A DNA stretch of 64,000 nucleotides from Siphonodentalium dalli (GCA_032622095.1 CP136069.1:127367450-127431449); one strand, 5' to 3'; positions 9,797-18,837 are shown, counted from the first letter of the stretch. The notes: a model not told the origin generated them from the sequence alone. Translations and numbers: made by a program.

Positions 9797-10321
9797 TTAT
9801 TCTGAAAGTAATTCAAGTTCACATATGGTAGGATATACAATATTTAACATCTGCTTTTCACTTTTAATGCCCGTAATCACAATTTTTCCATTATGAAAGC
9901 ATGTAAAATGTATTTTCTCACGTCTGAACATTGCCGCAGGGAACAGCTCTAATTCGTAAGAACATTCCATAAGTTTCACTAAAACGTTTAAGTCAAGTTT
10001 TCCATTTAACTGACAAAATGCAGACATTGTCAAAATTTTTATGGAATTTAATCTCACTCGCCAACCACATTTTTGAATATGTCGAGCGTACCGACGCAAT
10101 CGAACTCGTGTCTGTTTGACACTATCAGAACGCCCGTTAACAACGATTTTACCCGTGTTAAACACGAGGCAACATCCACCGAATTTAGAATGTTTCCATA
10201 CAACTCCGCTAAACTTTTTGGAATTGTATTCAATGTTCGAACAGCCGAGTGTCAAATCCCTTAGATTAATAGAACAGTTCAAATCTGCAGAACATACGAC
10301 ATTAGTTATTCGTAGCATCAT
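9797..10321 (-). CDS. TATA-binding protein (TBP) homologue encoded by the Polinton
   Basis: The 174-residue protein is almost exactly the size of the TBP saddle core and shows its two-fold repeat. Repeat 1 (about 3-90) has ITNVVCSADLNC, EYNSKKF, LVFNTGKIVVNG and a RRYARHIQKCGW helix. Repeat 2 (about 93-172) has KILTMSAFCQ, SYELELFP, CFHNGKIVITG and IVYPTICELELL. The four phenylalanines that kink TATA DNA in TBP are all present (F37, F54, F127, F142). It should bind a TATA-type promoter and recruit Pol II, but it is divergent and may have changed specificity. It starts 11 bases after the stop of the PC4-like gene, so the two are probably co-expressed. There is no N-terminal tail. It could be a captured host gene or a viral-lineage TBP. 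Confidence 0.9.
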   Translation of the reverse strand: MMLRITNVVCSADLNCSINLRDLTLGCSNIEYNSKKFSGVVWKHSKFGGCCLVFNTGKIVVNGRSDSVKQTRVRLRRYARHIQKCGWRVRLNSIKILTMSAFCQLNGKLDLNVLVKLMECSYELELFPAAMFRREKIHFTCFHNGKIVITGIKSEKQMLNIVYPTICELELLSE

Positions 10322-10332
10322 AGGAGTAATGT

Positions 10333-10944
10333 TTAGATCAATGTCTGCATCCGGTTAATCAAACATGTTCTATCGCCGTTGGGGCAGCATTCCATACATC
10401 TTAAAGATCCTTCCTGGTTTTGGTGATCGTCGGTCAAATAGCACTGCACAGTCTGATCAATTTCAGGAATATTAGCACACAGGACGAATATAGCTCCAAC
10501 TAGTTCTTCAAATTGGTCGAATGTCAGAGATATTCCGTATTTGGTTGCACACAAATCATCTGAATGTTCAGGCAGCCAATACCTGCGAATGTCAACACGC
10601 GGGATGCCGCTCTTTATCGTAATGAAGAAATTCCCTCCGATATGACGTCTCATGAATACATCGTCTTCACCGGTACGATAACTGACCACTTCTTGATGTA
10701 TATCTGCTAAGTAAGATTTCAACTCTTTGAATCTCCTTAGATTTAATGTTATTCCAGATTTTGTCGGAAATTTTTGGCCCGCAGAACTTTCACCGCACTC
10801 TCGTATGTGTATATACAGATTTCCCTGGAATCGGCCGTCAAATAGGAAAATGTCATTTCCTAACGGGGCTAAGCATTGTGGATGGAACGCCCTCTCGTTG
10901 GTTTCAGTCCGTTGGTTTCCTTCAACATCGGGTTGATCAGTCAT
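10333..10944 (-). CDS. Tandem PC4/p15-like ssDNA-binding coactivator protein
   Basis: The 203-residue protein has two PC4-type units. Unit 1 is about residues 29-90 (YIHIRECG ... FPTKSGITLNLRRFKELKSY) and unit 2 about 96-160 (FFITIKSGIPRVDIRRYW ... ATKYGISLTFDQFEELV). PC4 binds ssDNA and stimulates Pol II transcription. The TK.GI.L...F..L signature repeats in both units. A Cys-rich tail (CMECC...C) follows. Immediately downstream comes the TBP gene, which supports a transcription or DNA-melting role. Single-strand binding during protein-primed replication is an alternative. An acceptor-like TTATTTTCCAG lies just upstream of the ATG (10962-10972), so the mRNA may have a spliced leader. Confidence 0.75.
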   Translation of the reverse strand: MTDQPDVEGNQRTETNERAFHPQCLAPLGNDIFLFDGRFQGNLYIHIRECGESSAGQKFPTKSGITLNLRRFKELKSYLADIHQEVVSYRTGEDDVFMRRHIGGNFFITIKSGIPRVDIRRYWLPEHSDDLCATKYGISLTFDQFEELVGAIFVLCANIPEIDQTVQCYLTDDHQNQEGSLRCMECCPNGDRTCLINRMQTLI

Positions 10945-11050
10945 TGTTTTTTATTTTGAACCTGGAAAATAAGAAAACAAAACATTACTTATCAGTTACA
11001 CATCGAGAATACAAAAGTCCGAAAGGAGTCCGCTCATGTGTTTGGTGGAT

Positions 11051-11240
11051 GTTGGGTGTGGGGGGAGGCCCGCCCGCCCGCCCCGTCCGCCCTGGGGAGG
11101 GGAGGCCCGCCCGCCCGCCCGCCCGCCCCGTCCGCCCTGGGGAGGGGAGGCCCGCCCGCCCCGCCCGCCCCCGCCCGCCCCCGTCCGCCCTGGGGAGGGG
11201 AGGCCCGCCCGCCCGCCCGCCGCCGCCCGCCCCGCCCGCA
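11051..11240. repeat. GC-rich minisatellite upstream of the cargo gene
   Basis: Three to four tandem copies of a unit of about 35-45 bases (CCCGTCCGCCCTGGGGAGG) with variable CCCGC expansions make a block of extreme GC content inside an AT-rich element. All six frames are open through it, which creates spurious Pro/Arg/Gly-rich ORFs. It lies directly before the TATA-like sequence of the cargo gene and could act as a G-quadruplex or GC-box promoter element. Confidence 0.85.
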
Positions 11241-11245
11241 TACTC

Positions 11246-11284
11246 TATAAGAATAAGAAAATTGAGTCATTGAGTCAGTTCATT
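11246..11284 (+). promoter_or_regulatory. TATA-like box and paired TGAGTCA sites before the cargo gene
   Basis: TATAAGAA at 11246-11253 lies 39 bases before the ATG at 11285. Two overlapping-spaced TGAGTCA elements (AP-1 type) occur between them, in ATTGAGTCATTGAGTCAG. Such paired sites are typical of stress-responsive animal promoters. They are downstream of the TATA-like box, so their role is uncertain. Confidence 0.45.
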
Positions 11285-11917
11285 ATGGAGAGAATACTAC
11301 CCGCAGAAATACTGGAGAAAATATACAATCAGCTAATTGAAATGTCAACTATAAATCCAGAAATAAAAAAACAACTACTACACAATTGGTTTATAAGAGA
11401 AATTAAAATAATACTGAAGAATATAGATGAAGGATATTTTCCTGTACAACGATTGAAATCTTTGATTGCTAGGTCTGAATTTGAAACTGATTTCTTACAA
11501 GATATATTGAATCAAATGTTTTCAAATCGCTGGGTATTTAGAGGCGTTCCTAAAAACAAAATACATGACATTCGTGAACTTGTTGGAGATAACTTTGTGA
11601 GATTTGCAGAATACCGAGACTGGGTTTTCAATCAGAGAAGTTTTGAAGAAGTGACAATAATTCACGGATATATCATTCTCCGTGAACCGTGTACACTGTT
11701 CACGATTGAACAAATACTTAACAGCGGCGTGATTTTGGATTACATTTCTACAAGTAAATCGAAATATATTTCAGAATTAGAGAATGAATTAATCTGGTCA
11801 TTCGGAATAATCTGGAATTATGGTGACTCTTCGTTGAGAAAAAAAACAAAAAAAAACATAGTTGTTTTTGGTTTAAGTATAAACCAAAATGAGATTGTAC
11901 AGGAGGTAAAAATGTAA
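11285..11917 (+). CDS. Cargo gene of unknown function, paralogue of the gene in element 2
   Basis: The 210-residue protein starts at the ATG after the TATA-like box. The frame is open further upstream through the GC-rich repeat, but that extension is low-complexity and rejected. The N-terminus ILPAEILEKIYNQL is faintly F-box-like. The core EFETDFLQDI, RELVGDNFVR, GYIIL.EPC..FTIE and ISELENELIW is conserved with the 178-residue product at 35684-36220, by eye about 45% identical. It is the only + strand gene between the PC4 and PolB genes. The C-terminal 35 residues are absent from the paralogue. I recognise no domain; conservation between two different elements shows it is real and selected. 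Confidence 0.85.
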   Translation: MERILPAEILEKIYNQLIEMSTINPEIKKQLLHNWFIREIKIILKNIDEGYFPVQRLKSLIARSEFETDFLQDILNQMFSNRWVFRGVPKNKIHDIRELVGDNFVRFAEYRDWVFNQRSFEEVTIIHGYIILREPCTLFTIEQILNSGVILDYISTSKSKYISELENELIWSFGIIWNYGDSSLRKKTKKNIVVFGLSINQNEIVQEVKM

Positions 11918-12226
11918 TGATAGAAAAAAAACAACTAATTCATAACTAACCTGTATAGAATATTTCACACGCACAGTATAGGACTACCGAATTTGTAATT
12001 GTGAACTGGATCGGGTAGCATTTTATAGATCGAAAAAATGGACACCTTGGATAAATTGACCAATGACGGCCATACGTTTATAGTAATACGTGTTCATACA
12101 CGCTCGATGTTATCTAACATCGAACGTGTTTGAACAAGTCTTAGTATAATCCGATAACTACCATCGATCGAATGTTTACACTCTCATTACAACCTTGATC
12201 AAATATAGATGATTAAATTATATATA
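11918..12226. other. Intergenic region between cargo gene and PolB
   Basis: No gene is seen. It holds a - strand TATAAA (12022-12027) and a short near-palindrome around an AACATCGA repeat (about 12105-12130). PolB ends within GAG|GTACGT (about 12228-12235 on the - strand), which is a strong splice-donor sequence overlapping the last codons. The polymerase transcript may therefore continue into a further exon or leader. Confidence 0.4.
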
Positions 12227-15067
12227 TTACGTACCTCGTTCAATATCCATATGGCAGTGTATCCATGTTATCCAATCGTCTGCGTTTGGTATAAACAACT
12301 CGGTACTGTTTGTCCTCAGATCTGTTATATATTTTCTTTTTCCTTTCGATCTGCATGTTTTCCTTGGATTGGTTGTGGTGATGGGCACTGTGCTTCCAGA
12401 TTCTAACAGCTCTTTAATCGTCTGGAAATTGATGAACTGTGAATTTTCAAAGTTCAAAGAGAACCCCCGAACTTTACACGTCTCTTTAGCTTTATTTGTT
12501 CGATAAGCGTAATTCTTGGGGCCTCCAGAAACAAATTCTTCGATGTATTCATCAGGATCTAGCTCGCTGGTCAGTTGTCCCAAATAGTCGCCCAGTGGGG
12601 GATTAATTTGATCCTCAGTGCTGCTAAATACACAACTATCCGTGTCGTAATATAATACTCTTCTGTCCAAGGAATGAATAACTTCATATAGCATTAATCG
12701 AGCGTGACACGTCGTGAATGTGGCCAAATATATGTTATTCGCTGCTCCACAAGGCACACAGTCTTTTCGATAGGTCCACTCCATTTGAAGAATGTCATCA
12801 GTTATGACATGAAAATTTTCCATTTGTTTCATTGGATTTGAAATGAGCTGGAATAGATTGTCTTGTTCCGATTCATGGAAATACTCGGTCTGTTTGAAAT
12901 TCTGGTTTTGGCCTAGCTTCCCCCAAAATGAGTTGAGCATGAGCTTACTGATTTGCCTCAGTCCTGGATTCTTTTCGATGCTTTCTCTGTCCAGTAATAT
13001 ACCTTCGTTGTCTTTATACGCTGTGATGTATTTATCCATGTCTTCGTTAGATTTTATCCAATCCGGAGGACCGCTAGCCTGCTGCTTGAACTTTAAGAAT
13101 GTGTTTATATATTCCGTGAATAATCCATTTTGTTGGCTATAGTCTGACGTTTCGGTCCAATGGTATATTTCATATATTTTGAGAATCTTGTATCCCACTT
13201 TGACAGCTGTCTCCAGTTCAGGAATACACCAAACACCGGTAATAGCTCTCTGTTGGCACGTACACGTGCAAGGTCGTTGATTTTCATTATCAGCACAAGT
13301 CCTGCACAGTGGAAACTTCAGTTTACCTTCGGATCGATACGGTAATACGGGGTGATAGAGTCCATTAGGTGGTAAAATCTTGACTTGCGCTATTCCGAAG
13401 TAATCCTTAAGCTCGGTAATGTCATCGCCCAAAATGATTTTCGGGTGTCCAATCGGGTAGCGAGAGTATTTGAGCACACTTGGATACAGCGACGTGAAGT
13501 CAAAATAGTGTATTTTCTCACCAACGGCAGTTTTGTAGTGTAATTTAGTTGCATTCGTTCTGCCGCCGAAGAAACTGTCTCTAGGCTCTAGCCGGTCAAC
13601 AATGTCTAAGCTAGCAATGAAGTCACGAAGCTCCGGATTAGTCTTTCGAGCAGCGACGAACTCGTGTTCCCAAATGCACACATATTTCATACCTCGACTT
13701 TCTATAAACTTCTTCTTTTTCTGTGTGAGTCCGTATAATTCATTAGGTGTCTGGTTGGTTATCGGATTCTTGACTACGTCTCTATCGTGACTCAGACAAA
13801 GTTCACATCCATGGAATTGGCATCCGTGAAATTCGAATGCCGTGTTTAATTCTTCGCAATAGCCATCCAATCTGTACTTTGCATCATCGAGTTTCTTTTC
13901 ACGGCCGTTCAATGCGTGAGTTATGTGAACTTTGTCTTTGAACATCATCCATTCCAGCCATTGAATCGAACTTTTGCTGTATTGATCTTTATATGATGTC
14001 TTGGGGATTCGAGCTATCTGGGATTTGAGAAATTCTTTCTCACGAATTTGGACGCCGCGTTCATCTTCAAGTTTTGTGTCTTGAACCCATTCACCTTTGT
14101 ATAAAATAGACAAAGTTCCATCTTTACATTTAGCAGGAAGCCACGTTTTCCCTTCGGTACTTAGACGCACTCTCCATTCCTCGTCGACGAATTTCGTTCT
14201 GAATATACCCATACATACCGATGCGATTGTAACGTATTGGAATGGATCAACAGCACCAACCAGTTTGAACTTCATATCGCCAGAAAACTCGTCAATTACG
14301 GGTTGTATATTTCCAGTCGCATTCATGATGTGGGTTCTGAATTTTATGCAAGCTTGTCTCAAAATATTGACATCACTACGACAATAATCCGATAATTCTT
14401 TCTTGAAGATGAAAACTGCATTTGTTTGAGCAGCGTGCCATTTCGTGAAGTCTTTTCGTTCAGCCACACTCATATAATCAGCGCCGTAATATTTGGCATC
14501 CGGATAGGGTCCTTCATAATTCTGGTTGGCTGATTTATTGAAAAAGTGCGGGAACCATCCTTTTTTCTCGCCATCCAGACCGAAAGTTTTCGGTAACAGT
14601 GCCAACTTCATTGGTAGAAAGCTGAGACTGTCCAGTACTTTGATATGAAGATCTTTTTCCACGTATAGGTACATCAATTTGGATCCATTATATATAACTT
14701 TGGGTCTCAATGATTGATCAATGAGATATTCCATGAGAAAATATCCATCGTAACCCTTGAAGTTGTGAGCCAGTGCTATGAATCCCTTGTGTTGTTCCGA
14801 GAATAACCATTTTCCAAACTTTTCACCGGTATCAGGACCGCTAAATATAACCTCTCGGAGTCCGCATGTATCCGAACATAAATTTCGGTCACTCTTCTTC
14901 TTCTTCTTCTTCGCATCGCTGTCGATACACGCATCACATAGAGGTCCGCAATTTCTACAGTTCGGTTTCACTTCCAACGATTCATGCATGCATTCGTAGC
15001 AAGCTGTTTGGGCGACGAGGAAGTTCGGTGTATGCTGGACTTTTCCGCACCATGTTTTAAAACAGTT
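12227..15067 (-). CDS. Protein-primed family-B DNA polymerase (PolB), exon 2
   Basis: Exon 2 adds 946 codons, in phase 0, to the exon at 15724-17466, for a predicted protein of about 1,527 residues. It replicates element DNA. In whole-protein numbering, Exo II is AHNFKGYDGYF (about 681), Exo III YCRSDV (about 809), Pol A YFDFTSLYPS (about 1102), Pol B KLMLNSFWG (about 1289) and Pol C YYDTDS (about 1387). A DGY ... EFHGCQFHGC insert at about 980-1005 is the nuclease-like segment often seen in Polinton PolB. A CC/CxxC Zn-binding cluster straddles the splice site. All polymerase aspartates are present. The C-terminus ends at a splice-donor-like sequence and lacks the usual ending, so a last small exon may be missing from this model. 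Confidence 0.92.
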   Translation of the reverse strand, partial: NCFKTWCGKVQHTPNFLVAQTACYECMHESLEVKPNCRNCGPLCDACIDSDAKKKKKKSDRNLCSDTCGLREVIFSGPDTGEKFGKWLFSEQHKGFIALAHNFKGYDGYFLMEYLIDQSLRPKVIYNGSKLMYLYVEKDLHIKVLDSLSFLPMKLALLPKTFGLDGEKKGWFPHFFNKSANQNYEGPYPDAKYYGADYMSVAERKDFTKWHAAQTNAVFIFKKELSDYCRSDVNILRQACIKFRTHIMNATGNIQPVIDEFSGDMKFKLVGAVDPFQYVTIASVCMGIFRTKFVDEEWRVRLSTEGKTWLPAKCKDGTLSILYKGEWVQDTKLEDERGVQIREKEFLKSQIARIPKTSYKDQYSKSSIQWLEWMMFKDKVHITHALNGREKKLDDAKYRLDGYCEELNTAFEFHGCQFHGCELCLSHDRDVVKNPITNQTPNELYGLTQKKKKFIESRGMKYVCIWEHEFVAARKTNPELRDFIASLDIVDRLEPRDSFFGGRTNATKLHYKTAVGEKIHYFDFTSLYPSVLKYSRYPIGHPKIILGDDITELKDYFGIAQVKILPPNGLYHPVLPYRSEGKLKFPLCRTCADNENQRPCTCTCQQRAITGVWCIPELETAVKVGYKILKIYEIYHWTETSDYSQQNGLFTEYINTFLKFKQQASGPPDWIKSNEDMDKYITAYKDNEGILLDRESIEKNPGLRQISKLMLNSFWGKLGQNQNFKQTEYFHESEQDNLFQLISNPMKQMENFHVITDDILQMEWTYRKDCVPCGAANNIYLATFTTCHARLMLYEVIHSLDRRVLYYDTDSCVFSSTEDQINPPLGDYLGQLTSELDPDEYIEEFVSGGPKNYAYRTNKAKETCKVRGFSLNFENSQFINFQTIKELLESGSTVPITTTNPRKTCRSKGKRKYITDLRTNSTELFIPNADDWITWIHCHMDIERGT

Positions 15068-15723
15068 CTGAAAAGTAATAATTGAACGTTTTAACCTCTA
15101 GCTTTATCGATAATAAAAAAACCAAAATAAAACGTCTACACTTTGTTCAGATAATTATTTATAAAAAAAAAATGTTTTGGTATAGGTTCAACGTTAATAA
15201 AGAGCGTTGACGTATTACTATTGTTCGTTGGTTGATCCTAAAAATTACTCGTTCCAATCTACGTGTCAATATTAAAAATGTATATCATGATCCGACCATC
15301 GACATATAGCCTGTATAATTGTCGATTCAAGCACGCAGCTATCAAGTTCAATAAAGTTAAAACAATTATATATTACGTTAGTTTACTATATAACAATTAC
15401 AAATCTCTTTTCACAAAAAAATATGTTACACATTTTCAATGTGTCAAGAATTAAAAAAGTTAATTACTCGATTTAACATCTGTGACTCAGTTGAATTTTA
15501 ATATTGGGACCCCTTAACTTTGGTCGAATTCAAGTATGTTATTGTTATATGGTAACCGCACACGCGAGGTAACAGCTAAAGAGCGTTCAGCGATAATCTA
15601 ATATAATTTAAAAAAATGCAAGAGCGTCTCTACTTATGCGCGCCTTTAATAAAGAGCGTTACGTTATCGTGATTTCGACTGTAATGTGTTACATATATAT
15701 ACTACAATTAGGTTAAGACTCAC
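15068..15723 (-). other. PolB intron (656 bp)
   Basis: On the - strand the donor is CAG|GTGAGT and the acceptor TTACTTTTCAG, phase 0 on both sides, uniting the two halves of the polymerase within a Cys-rich cluster. In-frame stops occur within the intron. It contains AATAAAGAGCGTT at 15196-15208 and 15648-15660 and a variant AAAGAGCGTT at about 15578, all on the strand opposite to PolB. Confidence 0.85.
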
Positions 15724-17466
15724 CTGACACTTAGCACATTTCTTGCATATATGATCCTCTTTACAGTCCTGGCAATCCTTTGTATGTAAGGGTGAATATC
15801 CTTCGGAACATTCCAATATATCGTGTTGAATGGTTTCGAAGTCGAAGAAACAGAATTTAGCTTTTTCATCATCAGTAACGGGAGGTATGGCCCTTACATA
15901 GCATTCGTGTGCTCCCATTGTGTATTTGTCACACGATCTACAAAATGTTTCTCCGCACACATGTTGATTCGGACGTCTTTTCCCTCTCTCCATGACTTTT
16001 GTACAGTCCAAGCATTTCCACCATTTTTGACAAGGAGCTGTCGTTTCTCCCGAAGCTTGATTAATAGGTTTTGCTTTATGACGCACGAAACATTGATGAG
16101 ACATACACGTCATATTACAATCTGAACAATGTTCTTTGTTTTCACTTTGTTCACATTTATCACTTTTACACACGAAACAGGTGTGTTCACAATAATGCTT
16201 TCCTTTGGTTGAATAATGTTTTAAACAATGCACACAGAAATATGCTGCGCTAAAGAATCCCGTTATGGATTGTATAGCGTGGAAATGTTCATTAGCAGTG
16301 AGATATAAATATATCACGGGTCTTTCTATACCGTCTGTAGGCGCACTGGTAATGAATTTATTACCCAGTCTAGCACTGACGACTAGTATTGTCAAATTCA
16401 GAGTTTCCTCGAATGCTTTTAGATCTGCTAAACTGGATGGTCTGTCTGTTGATACACCTGCGATGACACTAATTGCTTTGGCTAATTTTCCTTGTTCAGT
16501 ACGTTTTTTGTGCTGCACATTTTTGTAATAATTGATCGGTACTTTTCTGTATTCCATGATGAGTTGTAAATTATTTCTGGTTCCTCTATTCTGTGTTATT
16601 TCTAGCCATTCATCAGGACTGCAAATATTTAATTTACACCAACATGTGGCGATAGCCCGAGCCATACACATATTGTCGGTATTTTCAATCGTAACGATCG
16701 ATGTTTTATTTCTTAGATTGTCACTTTCATCATGTAAAGCCGTTATCTTCCTCCGTGCTCCGCCTTTAGGTAACTCGATGGTGCCTATATCTATGCGGAA
16801 ACTTTGATTAACAGTCAGTGTTTGGTTGCTGTTCAAAACGAGTTCGATTCTGTCAATCACAGTGTTAGCATTTAACGTTTGCAACGTTTGTAACGGAACT
16901 ACTATAGGGTTGTCCAAACTCTCATTGTGAATGATAACTCTGCCAAGATCATTGTCAGCCAAATTTCCACGAGCTCTTTGAATAGTGTCCTCGAACATTG
17001 AATGTAGATTCCTGTATATGTCGATTAACTTTTTCTCTTTGTAAATTTCATCTAATTTGATCTCATATGTTCTCTGTGTTGCCAAATTGTTTCCGAAGGT
17101 TCGTTCACTCCTTTTGCGAATGCTATATCCGGTTATTTGAATATCAGAACTGTCGGCTGTTTGATTGTCTGATTTTACGGCTTCATCTTGATGAGGTGTC
17201 TGTTCGTCTTCTCGGTTTTGTAATCCTGATGGTCCAGCTGTACCGGGTTGTGAGTTGTTAACATCATTTTTAGGCGCATCATGTTCTCCGTATCCGATTT
17301 GGTTCGGCCATGGGTCATCTCCTGAACAAAGCGTAGATGCTTCAATAATATCTTCATCCAGTTGATAAGCTACGATAGCCTTGTCGTATTCTTCGATGTC
17401 TTGCAGAATACATTCTATTTCATAAATTTCATCCACTGTCAGAGGTGTCATTATTTCTTCAGCCAT
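15724..17466 (-). CDS. Protein-primed DNA polymerase (PolB), exon 1
   Basis: The 581 codons carry the N-terminal region of the Polinton polymerase. An acidic and polar start (about 1-115) is likely disordered. A conserved DNMCMARAIA ... LAKAI region follows, then a long Cys/His-rich section (about 400-535) with many CxxC pairs. The Exo I motif FDFE lies at about 541-544, with a further Cys cluster running into exon 2. The ATG at 17466 is preceded by TATAAAAATATATATG on the - strand (17531-17546), a good TATA box about 65-80 bases upstream. Confidence 0.92.
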
Positions 17467-17710
17467 TTTTCGAGAAGTCCTGAGTAGTGATTACAACGGC
17501 GTCTATTCACTATATGGAATACAGCTTAGTCATATATATTTTTATACCATAAAATCCCGAACATATGCAAGCACGGATGACGTAACATTATATAAGAATA
17601 TATATATGAACGTAATGTATGAATAGGCCGATAATTGGTTTTGTACGGACGAGGCAACATTAGTTGTTTAACTGGTTATTATTACGTAACCCTGTGTTCC
17701 CCCCCGCTGA
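17467..17710 (-). promoter_or_regulatory. PolB promoter region
   Basis: The strand complementary to 17531-17546 reads TATAAAAATATATATG, a strong TATA box for PolB. On the + strand TATAAGAATA occurs at 17591-17600, facing the TIR. The rest is AT-rich without a gene. A short C-run adjoins the TIR boundary at 17700-17706. Confidence 0.55.
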
Positions 17711-18831
17711 GAACACCTGCAGATTATCTATTTTTCTAAACATCGAACTTGTCTGAACCTATCATTGGTACAATAGCAGTGATATAATGTTACATCATCG
17801 GTGCTACCTGGAGTTTTCGGCATACAAAATGGTCGTAAGTGTGAATGGAGTGATAAGTGGTTATTACGTAATGTTGTTATAACAATGTCATCAAAGCAAT
17901 GTCTATAATTGAGTGTATCACGACCTGACGTAATATGTATGCATGTTTTGGATAACTAATTATCGTGTTAATGCTAACAATGACACAGTTTATCAACCTT
18001 AATTGATACTAACCCGTTTGTTCAGACATTAAATCGATATGTTTTCTGAATAGCATATAACTGTGACCGGGGAAATAATATAATTCATTTGGTAAAGCAA
18101 AGGTGTGAAAGACACATTGTTACCACCAATGTCGCGTGTGATTACTTGAAAATATGTTCCAGCGAATATGACAATTCATTCTGGAGGGTTGTAATTTCAC
18201 ATTACAATTTTCGACCGTTAGTGATTCAACATAGTACATCTCAATACTTCCAATAATTCACGATAATACACACCTGTCATATACTCAATCTGGGGTAGAG
18301 AGAGTGTAAAGAATAAACGCTCTTTATTATTTATGTAAAAGTAATGGTGTCTATTTTCAGGTATGACAATTATATGAACTGCGTCCGATAAACACTGGAA
18401 TGTATGCATTCATACCGATGGTCACAATGTCCAATAAAGCTATTTCTAAACATCGATTAATAATTTCATGAAAAATATTTGAACAAAAAAAAATAACGAA
18501 AGATATTACACGCAAATAATTTAACATTCGACATTTTTTAATATCGAGATTATCAGAAACCGAAAACTCGTTATAAATTTTTTATTTAAACTTTTTTTTT
18601 TAGAGAAATAATTTTGAGGGTTTTGAAATTTTTTCTTTTGAAATTTTGTGGTTTTAAAATTTTTGGAAGTTTTGAAATTTTTTGTAAAAAATAAATTTTG
18701 GAAGTTTTGAATTTTTTTTTTGGAAAAATAATTTTTGGGTTTTTGATATTTTGGGAATATTTTAGTACAACCAATTTTAGACCCACAAATTCTATTTTTA
18801 GATGTGACACCAACGAGCCCCCTATTCTTCT
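17711..18831 (-). repeat. Polinton right terminal inverted repeat
   Basis: This is the inverse of 2648-3772. It ends CCCCTATTCTTCT at 18831 and is followed by TGCGCA. It carries the inverse AATAAAGAGCGTT motif at 18316-18328. On the - strand a 63-codon frame (18409-18218) is open here but shifted in the left copy because of an 8-bp difference, so it is probably a relic rather than a gene. Confidence 0.95.
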
Positions 18832-18837
18832 TGCGCA
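18832..18837. repeat. Polinton target-site duplication, right (TGCGCA)
   Basis: This TGCGCA matches 2642-2647. The Helitron repeat unit resumes immediately afterwards with GACGAGAT. Confidence 0.9.

Larger units (their letters stand above)
10962..11950 (-). other. Possible 5'-leader intron of the PC4/TBP transcript
   Basis: On the - strand a TATAAA (12022-12027) is followed by ACAG|GTTAGT at 11950, and ATTTTCCAG|GTTC ends at 10962, 18 bases before the PC4 ATG. Together they would form a 989-base 5'-UTR intron spanning the oppositely oriented cargo gene. This is inferred from signals alone; no coding sequence is changed by it. Confidence 0.35.
2648..18831 (+). mobile_element. Complete Maverick/Polinton element with TBP and PC4 genes
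   Basis: The 16,184-bp element starts AGAAGAATAGGGG and ends with its inverse CCCCTATTCTTCT. It has inverted repeats of about 1.12 kb and a 6-bp target duplication. All core Polinton genes are present and open: packaging ATPase, retrovirus-like integrase, penton-like and major capsid proteins, adenovirus-type cysteine protease and protein-primed family-B DNA polymerase. The doubled end triplet AGA-AGA fits slide-back protein-primed replication. The arrangement is a + strand morphogenesis block (4.0-9.5 kb) and a - strand replication/transcription block (9.8-17.5 kb), with one + strand cargo gene between the PC4 and PolB genes. The intact frames suggest a recent insertion. Confidence 0.97.

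Noticed and set aside
10996-11273. Pro/Arg/Gly-rich frames on both strands and the upstream extension of the cargo gene
   Set aside because: They are open only because of the GC-rich minisatellite; the TATA-like box and ATG at 11285 give a better start, and the element 2 paralogue also starts there.
12227-17466. Two separate polymerase genes
   Set aside because: Consensus splice sites in matching phase join them and each half lacks motifs found in the other (Exo I versus Exo II to Pol C).
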